Shown here piece after piece: positions 1 through 6,779 of a stretch of 17,875 nucleotides of DNA. Each line of letters begins with the position of its first letter. Within the stretch, counting starts at the first letter, position 1. The stretch spans positions 1 through 17,875 of the forward strand of contig CAZEVI010000014.1 of the NCBI GenBank assembly GCA_964515615.1, written 5' to 3'. The notes below the pieces were generated by a model, which was not told the DNA's origin, did not search any database, and worked only from the letters and a program-made list of their open reading frames with translations. Source of the DNA: CAZEVI01 sp964515615. GTDB lineage: Bacteria; Patescibacteriota; UBA1384; XYA2-FULL-43-10; CAINNR01. The position numbers were made by a program, and so were the translations under genes.

Positions 1-60
1 TGGTTTGAACTCTCGATCATACCAGATTTGTTACCGATGTATCTCAGCCAGTGCAAACTA

Positions 61-89
61 TTGAATTTTTTGCAAGAGTGTGATAGGAT
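61..89 (+). promoter_or_regulatory. Putative rpsB promoter
   Basis: TTGAAT (61-66) is followed after 17 bases by TAGGAT (84-89). A TG one base upstream of the -10 (81-82) gives an extended -10. Transcription would start near 96, leaving about 95 bases of leader before rpsB. The hexamers are 4-5 of 6 matches, so this is inference by sigma-70 rules. Confidence 0.4.
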
Positions 90-138
90 TTTATTGTTAA
101 GTAAAGTTTAATCAATCACACACGCTCTTCTAAAATCC
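74..138 (+). repeat. Two crossing inverted repeats upstream of rpsB
   Basis: Arm 74-84 (AAGAG then TGTGAT) is complementary to 115-120 plus 125-129, with a 4-base bulge at 121-124. Arm 86-93 (GGATTTTA) is perfectly complementary to 131-138. The pairs interleave, so as RNA they would form competing hairpins or a constrained pseudoknot. If the promoter at 61-89 is right, the 5' arms lie in promoter DNA and these would instead be DNA sites. A 12-bp palindrome CCCAAATTTGGG follows at 142-153. Confidence 0.5.
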
Positions 139-190
139 TTTCCCAAATTTGGGTGAGTAGAGTGGAGGAAATAATAAAAGGAGAATTGTA

Positions 191-892
191 ATGGAGACAT
201 CGACTTTGCGTGAAATGCTCGCGGCGGGAGTTCATTTTGGTCATAAGCGTGCCAGATGGAATCCGAAAATGGAAGAGTATATTTTTGCGACCAAAAATGG
301 CGTATCAATTATCAATTTAGAAAAAACCAAAGTGATGCTTGAAAAAGCTTTGCAAGCAGTAACTGATGAAATTAAAGCTGGCAAAAATGTTGTTTTTGTT
401 ACTAGCAAACGTCAAGCGCGAGAGATTGTCAAAACAGCTGCTCAAAGTTGTGGGATGCCCTATGTCGTTGAAAAATGGCGTGGCGGAACATTGACAAATT
501 TTGAAATTATCTCGAAAAATTTTAAAACCCTAAAGACACTAAAAGAGCACATTACGGCTCCGGAGTTTCAAAAGTTATCAAAGATTGAGCAAAATAAAAT
601 AAAAGAAAAGATGGAGAAATTGGAGCGAATTTTTGGCGGACTTTCTAATTTGAAAAAACGGCCGGACATTCTATTTTTGATTGGATCGCATGATGAACAG
701 ATTGCTTTGAAAGAGGCGAAAAATCAAGGTGTAAAAATTGTTGCACTGACTGACACTAACGCTGATCCGGTAGGAATTGATTGGCCGATTCCGGCGAACG
801 ACGATGCGACAAAATCAATCAAAATAATGGTTGATACTTTTGCAAAGGCTATTGCGGAAGTTAAGCCCGCATCGGTTGAAACAGAAAAATAA
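191..892 (+). CDS. rpsB: 30S ribosomal protein S2
   Basis: Encodes a 233-residue S2, a structural protein of the 30S subunit that binds late in assembly and helps hold S1 where S1 exists. The N-terminus (TLREMLAAGVHFGHKRARWNPKM) carries the S2 hallmark GVHFGH and W-NPKM. Further family marks are the KWRGGTLTNF segment, the ERIFGG-LKKRPD region, and the C-terminal ALTDTNADP and WPIPANDDA stretch. The length is slightly short but complete for the family. The start is set by AAGGAG at 178-183, seven bases before the ATG. It is first in the rpsB-tsf-frr cluster, about 120 bases before tsf. The only regulatory hint is the inverted-repeat-rich upstream region, which could serve autogenous control as known for S2 in other bacteria (inference). 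Confidence 0.97.
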   Translation: METSTLREMLAAGVHFGHKRARWNPKMEEYIFATKNGVSIINLEKTKVMLEKALQAVTDEIKAGKNVVFVTSKRQAREIVKTAAQSCGMPYVVEKWRGGTLTNFEIISKNFKTLKTLKEHITAPEFQKLSKIEQNKIKEKMEKLERIFGGLSNLKKRPDILFLIGSHDEQIALKEAKNQGVKIVALTDTNADPVGIDWPIPANDDATKSIKIMVDTFAKAIAEVKPASVETEK

Positions 893-937
893 TTTACAAT
901 TTCAAATTTAACAATTCAAATTAAATCCCAGCTACTC

Positions 938-966
938 AATTTTCAATCATTAAACCATTGAAAATT
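938..966 (+). repeat. Hairpin in the rpsB-tsf spacer
   Basis: AATTTTCAAT (938-947) and ATTGAAAATT (957-966) form a perfect 10-bp stem with a 9-base loop. No T-run follows on +, so it does not look like a normal terminator. The rest of the 893-1015 spacer is A/T-rich words such as AATTTCAAATTT, a style repeated in other spacers of this window. Confidence 0.5.
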
Positions 967-1015
967 CAAAAAAATAGAAATTGCTAATAGAAAAATTAAT
1001 TATTTCGGAGGAATT

Positions 1016-1609
1016 ATGGCTGAAATAACAGCAACAGAAATATCAAAATTAAGACAGAAGACAGGTTTGCCAATGATGGAAGTCAAATCGGCGCTAGTTG
1101 AGGCCGACGGAAATGAAGAAAAAGCAATTGAAATACTTAGGAAAAAGGGGATGGCCAAATCGGAAAAACGAGCCGACCGAACGACATCAAACGGGGTAAT
1201 TGATTCTTATGTTCATGGTGGAAGAATTGGCGTCTTAACCGAAGTCCTTTGCGAAACTGATTTTGTTGCCAAAAACGAAGATTTTAAAAATTTTGCCCAT
1301 GAAGTTTCACTTCAAATTGCCGCATCAGCACCAAAATACGTTAAAGCCGAAGAGATTCCGGCTGATGAGCTAGAAGCGGAAAAGAAAATTTACGTTGCTC
1401 AGGTTAAAGAATCGGGCAAACCAGAAAATATTATCGACAAAATTGTTGAAGGAAAGCTTGGGACATATTATGCTCAAGTTTGTTTGCTTAATCAACCATA
1501 TTTTCGCGACCCGAAAATTACAATTTCCGATTTGCTAAATGAATTTGTTACCAAAACCTGCGAAAATATAGTTATCTCCCGATTTGTTCGTTTGGAACTG
1601 GTCTGCTAA
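1016..1609 (+). CDS. tsf: Elongation factor Ts, short form
   Basis: Nucleotide exchange factor that displaces GDP from EF-Tu. The 197-residue protein opens with a UBA-like domain (about 1-50; RQKTGLPMMEVKSAL resembles the TGA-MMDCK-AL signature). The EF-Tu-contacting core follows, with the TDFV motif in CETDFVAKNEDF (about residues 80-91). The C-terminal part has the usual KIVEGKLGTYYAQVCLLNQPY. Length matches the compact EF-Ts of Thermus and cyanobacteria rather than the roughly 280-residue E. coli type, which has a larger dimerisation part. CGGAGG at 1006-1011, four bases before the ATG, fixes the start. It follows rpsB as in most bacteria, but pyrH, normally next, is absent and frr follows directly. 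Confidence 0.96.
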   Translation: MAEITATEISKLRQKTGLPMMEVKSALVEADGNEEKAIEILRKKGMAKSEKRADRTTSNGVIDSYVHGGRIGVLTEVLCETDFVAKNEDFKNFAHEVSLQIAASAPKYVKAEEIPADELEAEKKIYVAQVKESGKPENIIDKIVEGKLGTYYAQVCLLNQPYFRDPKITISDLLNEFVTKTCENIVISRFVRLELVC

Positions 1610-1678
1610 AATTAAATCAGCCTAATTTAATTAGAATAATAAGTTCAATTTGGCGAATTAAAAAAGTGAGGTTCTATT

Positions 1679-2236
1679 ATGATTAATGAAATTATCAAAT
1701 CAATTGAGCCGAAAATGGATACGTCAATTGTAAATTTTGAGTCGGAACTAAAAAATATCCGTACCGGTCGAGCCAATGCTAGTTTGGTCGAAGACATCAT
1801 AGTTTCATATTATGGAGCAAATACGCCGCTAAAGCAGATGGCCTCGATTGCTGTTCCCGAACCGACAATGCTGGCCGTTACTCCGTGGGATAAACAGGCT
1901 CTTGGTGATGTTGAAAATGCAATTAAAAATGCTGATTTGGGGTTGTCCATTGTCAATGATGGAAATGCTGTTCGAATTTCTTTACCGCCGCTAACCGGTG
2001 AGCGCAGAGAGGAACTTTCCAAACAAGCTCAAAAATTAGCTGAAGATGCCCGAGTTTCCGTTCGGAATATTCGCGGCGAAGCTTGGGAAAAAGTTCAAAA
2101 TGGTTTCAAAAATAAGGAAATTTCCGAAGATGAAAAATACCGTGGTGAAAAAGAATTAAACGAATTAATCGACAAAAAAAATAAACAGATCGAAGAAATT
2201 GTTGCTCAGAAAATTGCTGAACTTACGACAATATAA
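1679..2236 (+). CDS. frr: Ribosome recycling factor
   Basis: Splits the post-termination ribosome together with EF-G. The 185 residues are the exact family length. Visible signatures are the LKNIRTGRANASLVEDI segment (around residues 24-41), where the conserved arginine contacts 23S rRNA, the beta-domain sequence ANTPLKQMASIAVPEP, the NDGNAVRISLPPLTGERREEL hinge region, and the long C-terminal helix EDEKYRGEKELNELIDKKNKQIEE. GTGAGG at 1666-1671, seven bases before the ATG, serves as Shine-Dalgarno. The gene sits 69 bases after tsf. An A/T-only 8-bp inverted repeat (1610-1617 with 1625-1632) lies in that gap but looks too weak to terminate. Confidence 0.97.
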   Translation: MINEIIKSIEPKMDTSIVNFESELKNIRTGRANASLVEDIIVSYYGANTPLKQMASIAVPEPTMLAVTPWDKQALGDVENAIKNADLGLSIVNDGNAVRISLPPLTGERREELSKQAQKLAEDARVSVRNIRGEAWEKVQNGFKNKEISEDEKYRGEKELNELIDKKNKQIEEIVAQKIAELTTI

Positions 2237-2356
2237 TAAAAAAAGCTCAAAATCTAAAGTTCATGTGTCAAATAAATTTCAAAATTTTAAACTTTGAATC
2301 GTTCGTCATTTAGTTTTCATTCGTAATTTGGATTTTGGTATTTGGATTTATCAATT

Positions 2357-3451
2357 ATGACTTTTCTCACTATAATATTATTCATTTTCATATTGGGGTT
2401 GCTTGTTTTTGTCCACGAAATGGGGCATTTTATCGCTGCTAAACTGGCAAAAATTAAAGTCGAAGAATTTGCTTTTGGATTTCCGCCAAGAATTTGGTCG
2501 AAGAAAAAAGGCGAAACGGTTTACGCGATCAATGCAATTCCGATTGGTGGCTATGTTAAAATGCTCGGCGAATTGGAGGAAAGTCAAAGCAAAAGATCAT
2601 TCTCACAAAAAAAGCCAGGGACCAGAGCGATGGTTTCGGTCGCCGGTGTTTTAATGAATGTTGTCTTAGCTTGGTTAATTTTAACTATTGGTTTTGCGAT
2701 TGGAATGTCGCCACTTGTTTCATCACCGGACTCAATCCCGGGGAAAAAACTTTCAACTTCAATAATTGTTGCAGGAGTTGAATCAAAATCGGTTGCCGAA
2801 ATTGCCAGTCTTCAGTCCGGAGATAGATTAATCTCTGCTTCCAGTCCGGGTGAACAAAAAACGGTTTTTTCCAGTGCTTCAGAAGTTACTGCCTATACCG
2901 ATTCTCACGAAGGTAAAAAGGTTGACTTGGTCTATGCTCGAGACGATCAGCAAAAATTGGCCGAAGTAACATTGGCCACTGACTCTTCGACTCCGCTAGG
3001 AGTTTCGATTGTTGAAGATTCGGCTGTCAGAACCGCATGGTATTTTGCACCGATTGTCGCATTCAGAGAAATTTCCAGAATCATTGGCATCAATTTTGTT
3101 TTTCTAAAATCATTTTTTACTCAACTTTTTTCCCATGGGGAGATATCTAAAGATGTTGGTGGCCCAGTGGCTATATATATTTTTACTGGCATGGCCGTTA
3201 AAGCTGGAACGATGGTTGTTTTACAATTTATCGCCATTTTGTCAATTAGCTTGGCATTAATTAATATTTTGCCGTTTCCAGCTTTGGATGGTGGGCGGCT
3301 GCTATTTATCTTTTTAGAAAAGATATTTAGGCGAAAAGTTGTCAATGATAATGTTGAAAACATAATCCATTTAGCTGGTTTTGCTCTGATAATTCTCTTT
3401 GCCATAGTTGTTACCTACAAAGATGTTGTTAATTTAATCATTAAAAAATAA
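2357..3451 (+). CDS. rseP: RseP/site-2 family zinc metalloprotease
   Basis: Membrane-embedded protease of the S2P/RseP family, which cuts transmembrane segments, classically of anti-sigma factors or signal-peptide remnants. From the ATG at 2357 the protein has 364 residues. The first membrane segment contains the zinc motif HEMGH (residues 20-24). A PDZ-like domain occupies about 110-215. A late membrane segment carries the third zinc ligand in LPFPALDGGR (Asp near 311), and a final C-terminal membrane helix closes the protein. An in-frame TTG at 2342 would add five residues, but the ATG starts the hydrophobic segment more naturally. Neither start has a clear Shine-Dalgarno. In many bacteria uppS, cdsA and dxr lie between frr and rseP; none is here. 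Substrate is unknown. Confidence 0.93.
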   Translation: MTFLTIILFIFILGLLVFVHEMGHFIAAKLAKIKVEEFAFGFPPRIWSKKKGETVYAINAIPIGGYVKMLGELEESQSKRSFSQKKPGTRAMVSVAGVLMNVVLAWLILTIGFAIGMSPLVSSPDSIPGKKLSTSIIVAGVESKSVAEIASLQSGDRLISASSPGEQKTVFSSASEVTAYTDSHEGKKVDLVYARDDQQKLAEVTLATDSSTPLGVSIVEDSAVRTAWYFAPIVAFREISRIIGINFVFLKSFFTQLFSHGEISKDVGGPVAIYIFTGMAVKAGTMVVLQFIAILSISLALINILPFPALDGGRLLFIFLEKIFRRKVVNDNVENIIHLAGFALIILFAIVVTYKDVVNLIIKK

Positions 3452-3464
3452 TTTAAAAACTTAT

Positions 3465-3481
3465 AAATGCTTCAAGCATTT
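3465..3481 (+). repeat. Short palindrome in the rseP-proS spacer
   Basis: AAATGCTTCAAGCATTT is an 8-bp inverted repeat around one central base. A close relative, AAATGCTTGAAACATTT, occurs at 14991-15007 before fba, also embedded in A/T-only words. The two look like members of one intergenic repeat style. Confidence 0.5.
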
Positions 3482-3520
3482 TAAATTCAATTTAAATTTT
3501 GAATTCTAAAGTTAAAAATT

Positions 3521-3529
3521 TGTTATAAT
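3521..3529 (+). promoter_or_regulatory. Extended -10 promoter of proS
   Basis: TGTTATAAT is a perfect extended -10 (TGnTATAAT). Its last base lies only six bases before the proS ATG at 3536, so transcription should start at or next to the A of the start codon. A TTGAAT at 3499-3504 is a possible -35, with a long 19-base spacer. No Shine-Dalgarno precedes the ATG, consistent with a leaderless mRNA. Confidence 0.65.
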
Positions 3530-3535
3530 AAGTTT

Positions 3536-4750
3536 ATGCAAGCATCAAAATATTTACTCAAAACACTCAAAGAAGTTCCCAAAGACGCAGACTCAATCAA
3601 TGCCAGTTTTTTGCTTCGAGCTGGATACATTCAAAAACAGATGGCCGGAGTTTATGCGCTTTTGCCACTTGGGCTTCGAGTTTATCGAAAAATTGAAAAT
3701 ATTATTCGAGAAGAGATGGACGCCGTCGGCGGGCAAGAAATTTTGATGAACGTTTTACAGCCGCGTGAACTTTGGGAGGAAACTGGTCGCTGGAAAGAAA
3801 TTTCCGAAATTATGTATCACATTAATGATGATTCCGGTCTGGCACCGACTCATGAAGAACAGATTACCGATATCGTCAGGAAAAAAATTTTCTCATATAA
3901 AGAACTGCCGGCATATTTTTACCAAATCCAAGTAAAATTTCGGAATGAGCCGCGAGCCAAATCGGGGCTTTTACGTGGTCGGGAATTTATAATGAAAGAT
4001 CTTTATAGTTTTCACACCGATAACGAAGATTTTGAAAAGTATTACGGCATCATACAAAAATCCTACACTAAAATTTTTGGTCGTCTTGGTTTGGAAACCA
4101 GAATTGTTGCCGCTTCGGGTGGTATATTTTCTAAATATTCTCACGAATTTCAGATAGTTTGTCCAACTGGAGAAGACACAATACTCATTTGCCAGAATTG
4201 CGATTTTGCAGAAAATAAAGAGATTGCCGAAGTTAAAGATGGGGACAAATGTCCAAAATGCGATGGTGTCATTAAAGAGAAAAAATCTATTGAAGTCGGC
4301 AATATATTCCCGCTGTCAAACAAATTTTCTTCAGCAATGGGGGCAAAATACCTTGATCAAAATGGACAGGAAAAAGATATGATTATGGGTTGTTATGGGA
4401 TTGGCCTGACTCGAGTTTTGGCAACTTTGGTAGAAATTTATTTCAATCAGCAAGAAAATAAAATGCTTTGGCCGAAATCGGTTGCGCCGTTTGCGGTTGA
4501 AATTATTTCCCTAAATAAAAATGAAGAAGCGGAAAAACTCTATAAAGAATTGACTGACAAAAATATTGAAGTTTTGTTTGACGACCGCGAAATTTCTGCC
4601 GGTGAAAAGTTTGCCGATGCCGATTTGGTTGGTGCGTCGATTCGAATTATCGTATCTGAAAAATCTCTCGCTGCTGGCGGAATTGAAATTATTGATGGCC
4701 CAAAAGCGGAAGTAGTTGAAACATCAAAAGTTCTCAACAGAATTTCGTAA
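3536..4750 (+). CDS. proS: Prolyl-tRNA synthetase without editing domain
   Basis: Class II synthetase that charges tRNA-Pro. At 404 residues it is much shorter than the roughly 570-residue bacterial form. The catalytic core is complete: the N-terminal ASFLLRAGYIQKQMAGVYALLP, THEEQ (105-109), motif 2 with FRNEPRAKSGLLRGREFIMKD (135-155), and motif 3 in MGCYGIGLTR (284-293). Where the INS editing domain normally sits there is only a short module with two CxxC pairs (219/222 and 239/242), possibly a zinc ribbon. A normal anticodon-binding domain follows (about 315-404, WPKSVAPFAVEII, LFDDR, AGEKFADADLVG). Loss of INS predicts no cis-editing of Ala-tRNA-Pro. Compact ProRS of this kind is known in alphaproteobacteria. 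It looks monocistronic, with its own promoter and terminator. Confidence 0.95.
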   Translation: MQASKYLLKTLKEVPKDADSINASFLLRAGYIQKQMAGVYALLPLGLRVYRKIENIIREEMDAVGGQEILMNVLQPRELWEETGRWKEISEIMYHINDDSGLAPTHEEQITDIVRKKIFSYKELPAYFYQIQVKFRNEPRAKSGLLRGREFIMKDLYSFHTDNEDFEKYYGIIQKSYTKIFGRLGLETRIVAASGGIFSKYSHEFQIVCPTGEDTILICQNCDFAENKEIAEVKDGDKCPKCDGVIKEKKSIEVGNIFPLSNKFSSAMGAKYLDQNGQEKDMIMGCYGIGLTRVLATLVEIYFNQQENKMLWPKSVAPFAVEIISLNKNEEAEKLYKELTDKNIEVLFDDREISAGEKFADADLVGASIRIIVSEKSLAAGGIEIIDGPKAEVVETSKVLNRIS

Positions 4751-4777
4751 CAGATTGCTGCTATTTTACTCTTTTTT

Positions 4778-4803
4778 CACACTATTTGTGGTGTGTTTTT
4801 TTT
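4778..4803 (+). terminator. Intrinsic terminator of proS
   Basis: CACAC (4778-4782) pairs with GTGTG (4791-4795) around an 8-base loop and is followed at once by eight T (4796-4803), 28 bases after the proS stop. The stem is short but the T-run is strong. Its T-run merges into the left arm of the following palindrome. Confidence 0.65.
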
Positions 4804-4842
4804 ACAGAAAAAGTGAACGATCGTTCACTTTTTCTGTAAAAA
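4799..4842. repeat. Perfect 44-bp palindrome
   Basis: All 22 base pairs match around the centre at 4820/4821, with no spacer. The core is GTGAACGATCGTTCAC, flanked by A5 and T5 runs and then by ACAG/CTGT and outer T/A runs. On either strand the core plus following TTTTT could act as an intrinsic terminator, so a symmetric bidirectional terminator is the simplest reading. The core symmetry also resembles operators of dimeric repressors, but no repressor gene lies nearby. Confidence 0.8.
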
Positions 4843-5086
4843 GTGAGTTTTATTTTTGAAAGCTAGTAAACTTAAACAGTTGAATATTGAGTTTAATTTT
4901 TTGAAAATTTAATAAATTGATACAGAGGAAGCTAGATAAAGCGGAGATTGGATAAAATTGCAGGTTGAAAAATTATTTGTTGTTTTGAATGTATACTATG
5001 TTTTTGACGACGTTTCAGTAGAAATTTGTTTGAAAATATTGCTGTGTCTTTGGATTTGACTAATGACTCGCAATGGCAAAATTGTC

Positions 5087-5115
5087 TTGAATAAAATTTA
5101 TTATCTTGATAAAAT
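5087..5115 (+). promoter_or_regulatory. Promoter-like sequence in the gene-poor stretch
   Basis: TTGAAT (5087-5092), a 17-base spacer, then TAAAAT (5110-5115) with TG at 5107-5108 making an extended -10. Transcription would begin near 5122-5123, at the A of an ATG. Confidence 0.55.
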
Positions 5116-5122
5116 AAGCGCG

Positions 5123-5185
5123 ATGAAAGTCGGACTTTTTATCAACAATAAATATTCTTCAGTTTTGTTTATGATCACTGCTTAA
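5123..5185 (+). CDS. Possible leaderless 20-residue peptide
   Basis: An ATG lies seven bases after the -10 at 5110-5115, just where transcription should start, as at proS. The frame gives 20 residues beginning MKVGLFINNKYSS, ending in a hydrophobic stretch, and stops at TAA 5183-5185. There is no Shine-Dalgarno and no known family. It may be a real micropeptide, the remains of a larger gene, or chance. A strong hairpin follows at 5198-5218, but its T-run favours the other strand. Confidence 0.25.
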   Translation: MKVGLFINNKYSSVLFMITA

Positions 5186-5189
5186 CAGT

Positions 5190-5218
5190 AAAAAGAAACG
5201 ACTTCATGTTGAAGTCGT
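5190..5218 (-). terminator. Intrinsic terminator of the 5254-5451 minus-strand gene
   Basis: ACGACTTCA (5198-5206) and TGAAGTCGT (5210-5218) form a 9-bp stem with a 3-base loop. Read on the minus strand the stem is followed by TTTCTTTTT (5198 down to 5190). It lies 35 bases beyond the stop of the minus-strand gene, confirming that gene as a separate transcription unit. Confidence 0.75.
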
Positions 5219-5253
5219 GGTGTTGGGATCGCGTATTAAATTAACTTGTGAAG

Positions 5254-5451
5254 TTATCCTGACACGTATTCAAAACGCTTGCAGAAATCTCGTTCTATTA
5301 TATCCGTTGTGCCGGTGTCATTCCAAGTAAAAAAATAGCCAGTTTCAGAAATATTTGAACAAATTTTGTAGCGATCATCATACGTTGCTAATTTTCCAGT
5401 AGCTTTTTCTCTCCAAATCTGACCTGTCTGTGGCATACCGTTGGGCATCAT
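5254..5451 (-). CDS. Small hypothetical protein, 65 residues
   Basis: The protein starts MMPNGMPQTGQIWREKATG and ends DFCKRFEYVSG. I do not recognise the family. Alternating polar and aromatic residues (GQIWREKATGKLATY, GYFFTWND) suggest a small beta-barrel or SH3-like fold, without signal peptide or membrane segment. The upstream frame stays open, but the start is set at the double ATG (5451 or 5448) because AAGGA lies five bases before the first ATG. A -35-like TTGACA and a strong terminator frame the gene, so it is a one-gene unit divergent from uvrC. Two cysteines (31 and 57) are present without a metal motif. That it is real is fairly likely; function is unknown. Confidence 0.6.
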   Translation of the reverse strand: MMPNGMPQTGQIWREKATGKLATYDDRYKICSNISETGYFFTWNDTGTTDIIERDFCKRFEYVSG

Positions 5452-5483
5452 TCTGTTCCTTCCCACGGAATTAGATACGATCA

Positions 5484-5511
5484 ATAATTTACTTTTATAT
5501 GCAATTGTCAA
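5484..5511 (-). promoter_or_regulatory. Putative promoter of the 65-residue protein gene
   Basis: On the minus strand TTGACA (5511-5506) is a perfect -35, followed after 16 bases by AATTAT (5489-5484), a 4/6 -10. The same bases include AATAAT on + (5483-5488), a possible -10 for a near-leaderless uvrC transcript (ATG at 5499), so divergent promoters may overlap here. Confidence 0.4.
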
Positions 5512-6761
5512 AAGAAAAATTAAATAGTTTGCCAACTGGGCCAGGGGTTTATCAATTCTATGATAAAGCCGGCAGGATTTTGTATATTGGCAAAGCAAAA
5601 AATTTACGATCGCGAGTGAAATCATATTTCCAAAAAACGAAAGATTTAATTGAATCTAGGTCGGAAGCGATTTTTCAAATGGTCGGTTTGGTTAGGAGCA
5701 TTAAAACGATTGAAACCGATTCAGAAATCGAAGCAGTTTTTTTAGAAGCGCAACTGATCAACCAGATAAAACCGAAATATAATTCCAGACAGAAAGATGA
5801 TAGAAGTTTTTATGTTATTGAAATATCAAAAGAAGAAGTTCCGCGAGTCGAACTTCGACGGGCGAGAAATATCGATTTAAAAAACAAAAAGTTTTACTAT
5901 TTTGGGCCATATCCATCTGGCGAAATTCTAAAACGGGCGTTGCGAATTTTACGCAAGATTTTTCCATATGCAAATTGTTCGACAAGCAAATATCATAAGG
6001 CGCAGAAGTTGTGTAAAAGTTGCCTCTACGGCGATATTGGTCTCTGCATCGCGCCCTGTGAAAAAGCCGACGGACTTTTGAATTGCAAAAAGCAAGTTGG
6101 ATATTTGAAGGATTTTCTTTCGGGTAAAAAACAGAAAATAATTCGATCATTGAAATTGGAAATGACAAAATTATCCAAAGAAAAAAAATTTGAAGATGCC
6201 ACAATTATCCGAGACAAATTATTCGCACTCGAACATTTGAATCGTTACTCAATTGGCCTCAAGGATTCATTTGATGATATGCGAGCTGGCTCAATTTTTG
6301 CTCGCATTGAAGCCTACGACATTTCAAATATCGGCGGCGATTTTGCCGTTGGGGCAATGACTGTTATTGAATTAGGGAGAATTGAGAAAGATGAATATCG
6401 CAAATTTAAAATTAGATCTGTCTTTGGTAGTAATGATATTGCAATGATGCAAGAAGTAATTCACCGTCGTTTTACCAATAATTGGCCGCGGCCGAATTTA
6501 ATAGTTATTGATGGTGGTGCCACTCATTTGAAAGCGGTGAACTCGGTTTTGTCCGAATTAAAAATTAGCATCGCGGCCATTTCAATCGCCAAAGGACCGG
6601 ATCGCGATAAAAATGAATTTCATTACTCTTCACCAGAAGTCGGAAAATATTTCCAGAAAAATCCAAAGCTTACAAATTTTGCTATTGTTGCCCGCGACGA
6701 AGCACATCGATTTTCTCAAAATTATTACCGCAAATTGCATCGAAAATCACTTAGAAAATAA
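5499..6761 (+). CDS. uvrC: Excinuclease ABC subunit C, lacking the HhH region
   Basis: Dual-incision nuclease of nucleotide excision repair, working with UvrA and UvrB. The 420 residues hold the GIY-YIG domain (GPGVYQFYD at 14-22, YIGKAKNLRSRV at 29-40, metal-binding Glu near 83), a cysteine cluster (160, 172, 175, 183, 187), the UVR coil for UvrB contact (about 222-246), and the RNase H-like domain with its Asp-Asp-His triad: D274 in EAYDIS, D338 in VIDGG, H403 in RDEAHRF. The protein ends right after the RNase H-like domain. The tandem helix-hairpin-helix of typical 600-residue UvrC is absent, and the following bases do not encode it. No Shine-Dalgarno precedes the ATG. The cysteines resemble the cluster reported to hold Fe-S in E. 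coli UvrC. Next is yvcK, 18 bases on. Confidence 0.93.
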   Translation: MQLSKEKLNSLPTGPGVYQFYDKAGRILYIGKAKNLRSRVKSYFQKTKDLIESRSEAIFQMVGLVRSIKTIETDSEIEAVFLEAQLINQIKPKYNSRQKDDRSFYVIEISKEEVPRVELRRARNIDLKNKKFYYFGPYPSGEILKRALRILRKIFPYANCSTSKYHKAQKLCKSCLYGDIGLCIAPCEKADGLLNCKKQVGYLKDFLSGKKQKIIRSLKLEMTKLSKEKKFEDATIIRDKLFALEHLNRYSIGLKDSFDDMRAGSIFARIEAYDISNIGGDFAVGAMTVIELGRIEKDEYRKFKIRSVFGSNDIAMMQEVIHRRFTNNWPRPNLIVIDGGATHLKAVNSVLSELKISIAAISIAKGPDRDKNEFHYSSPEVGKYFQKNPKLTNFAIVARDEAHRFSQNYYRKLHRKSLRK

Positions 6762-6779
6762 TTAGAACACTTTTTTACT

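Larger units (their letters stand above)
4843..5189. other. Stretch without recognisable protein gene
   Basis: Apart from a promoter-like sequence and a 20-codon ORF at 5087-5185, I see no gene here. Stops are frequent in five frames. One minus-strand frame (4932-5138) is open for 68 codons but lacks ATG, GTG or TTG starts. No resemblance to tmRNA, RNase P RNA, SRP RNA or 6S RNA was seen. It could be decayed coding sequence or an untranslated RNA. Confidence 0.5.

Noticed and set aside
1..60. tRNA-like fragments at the left edge (GGTTTGAACTC; CCGATGTATCTCAGCC)
   Set aside because: The T-loop consensus TTCRA is not met, no matching T-stem forms, and no cloverleaf could be drawn on either strand.
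1610..1632. A/T inverted repeat after tsf as terminator
   Set aside because: The stem has only A-T pairs and no T-run; frr follows closely in the same direction.
2342..2356. TTG start for the RseP-like protein
   Set aside because: Adds only five residues from A/T spacer-like sequence with no ribosome site; the ATG at 2357 is simpler.
4932..5138. 68-codon open minus-strand frame in the gene-poor stretch
   Set aside because: No ATG, GTG or TTG start, no ribosome site, and composition unlike the genes here; treated as chance or decayed sequence.
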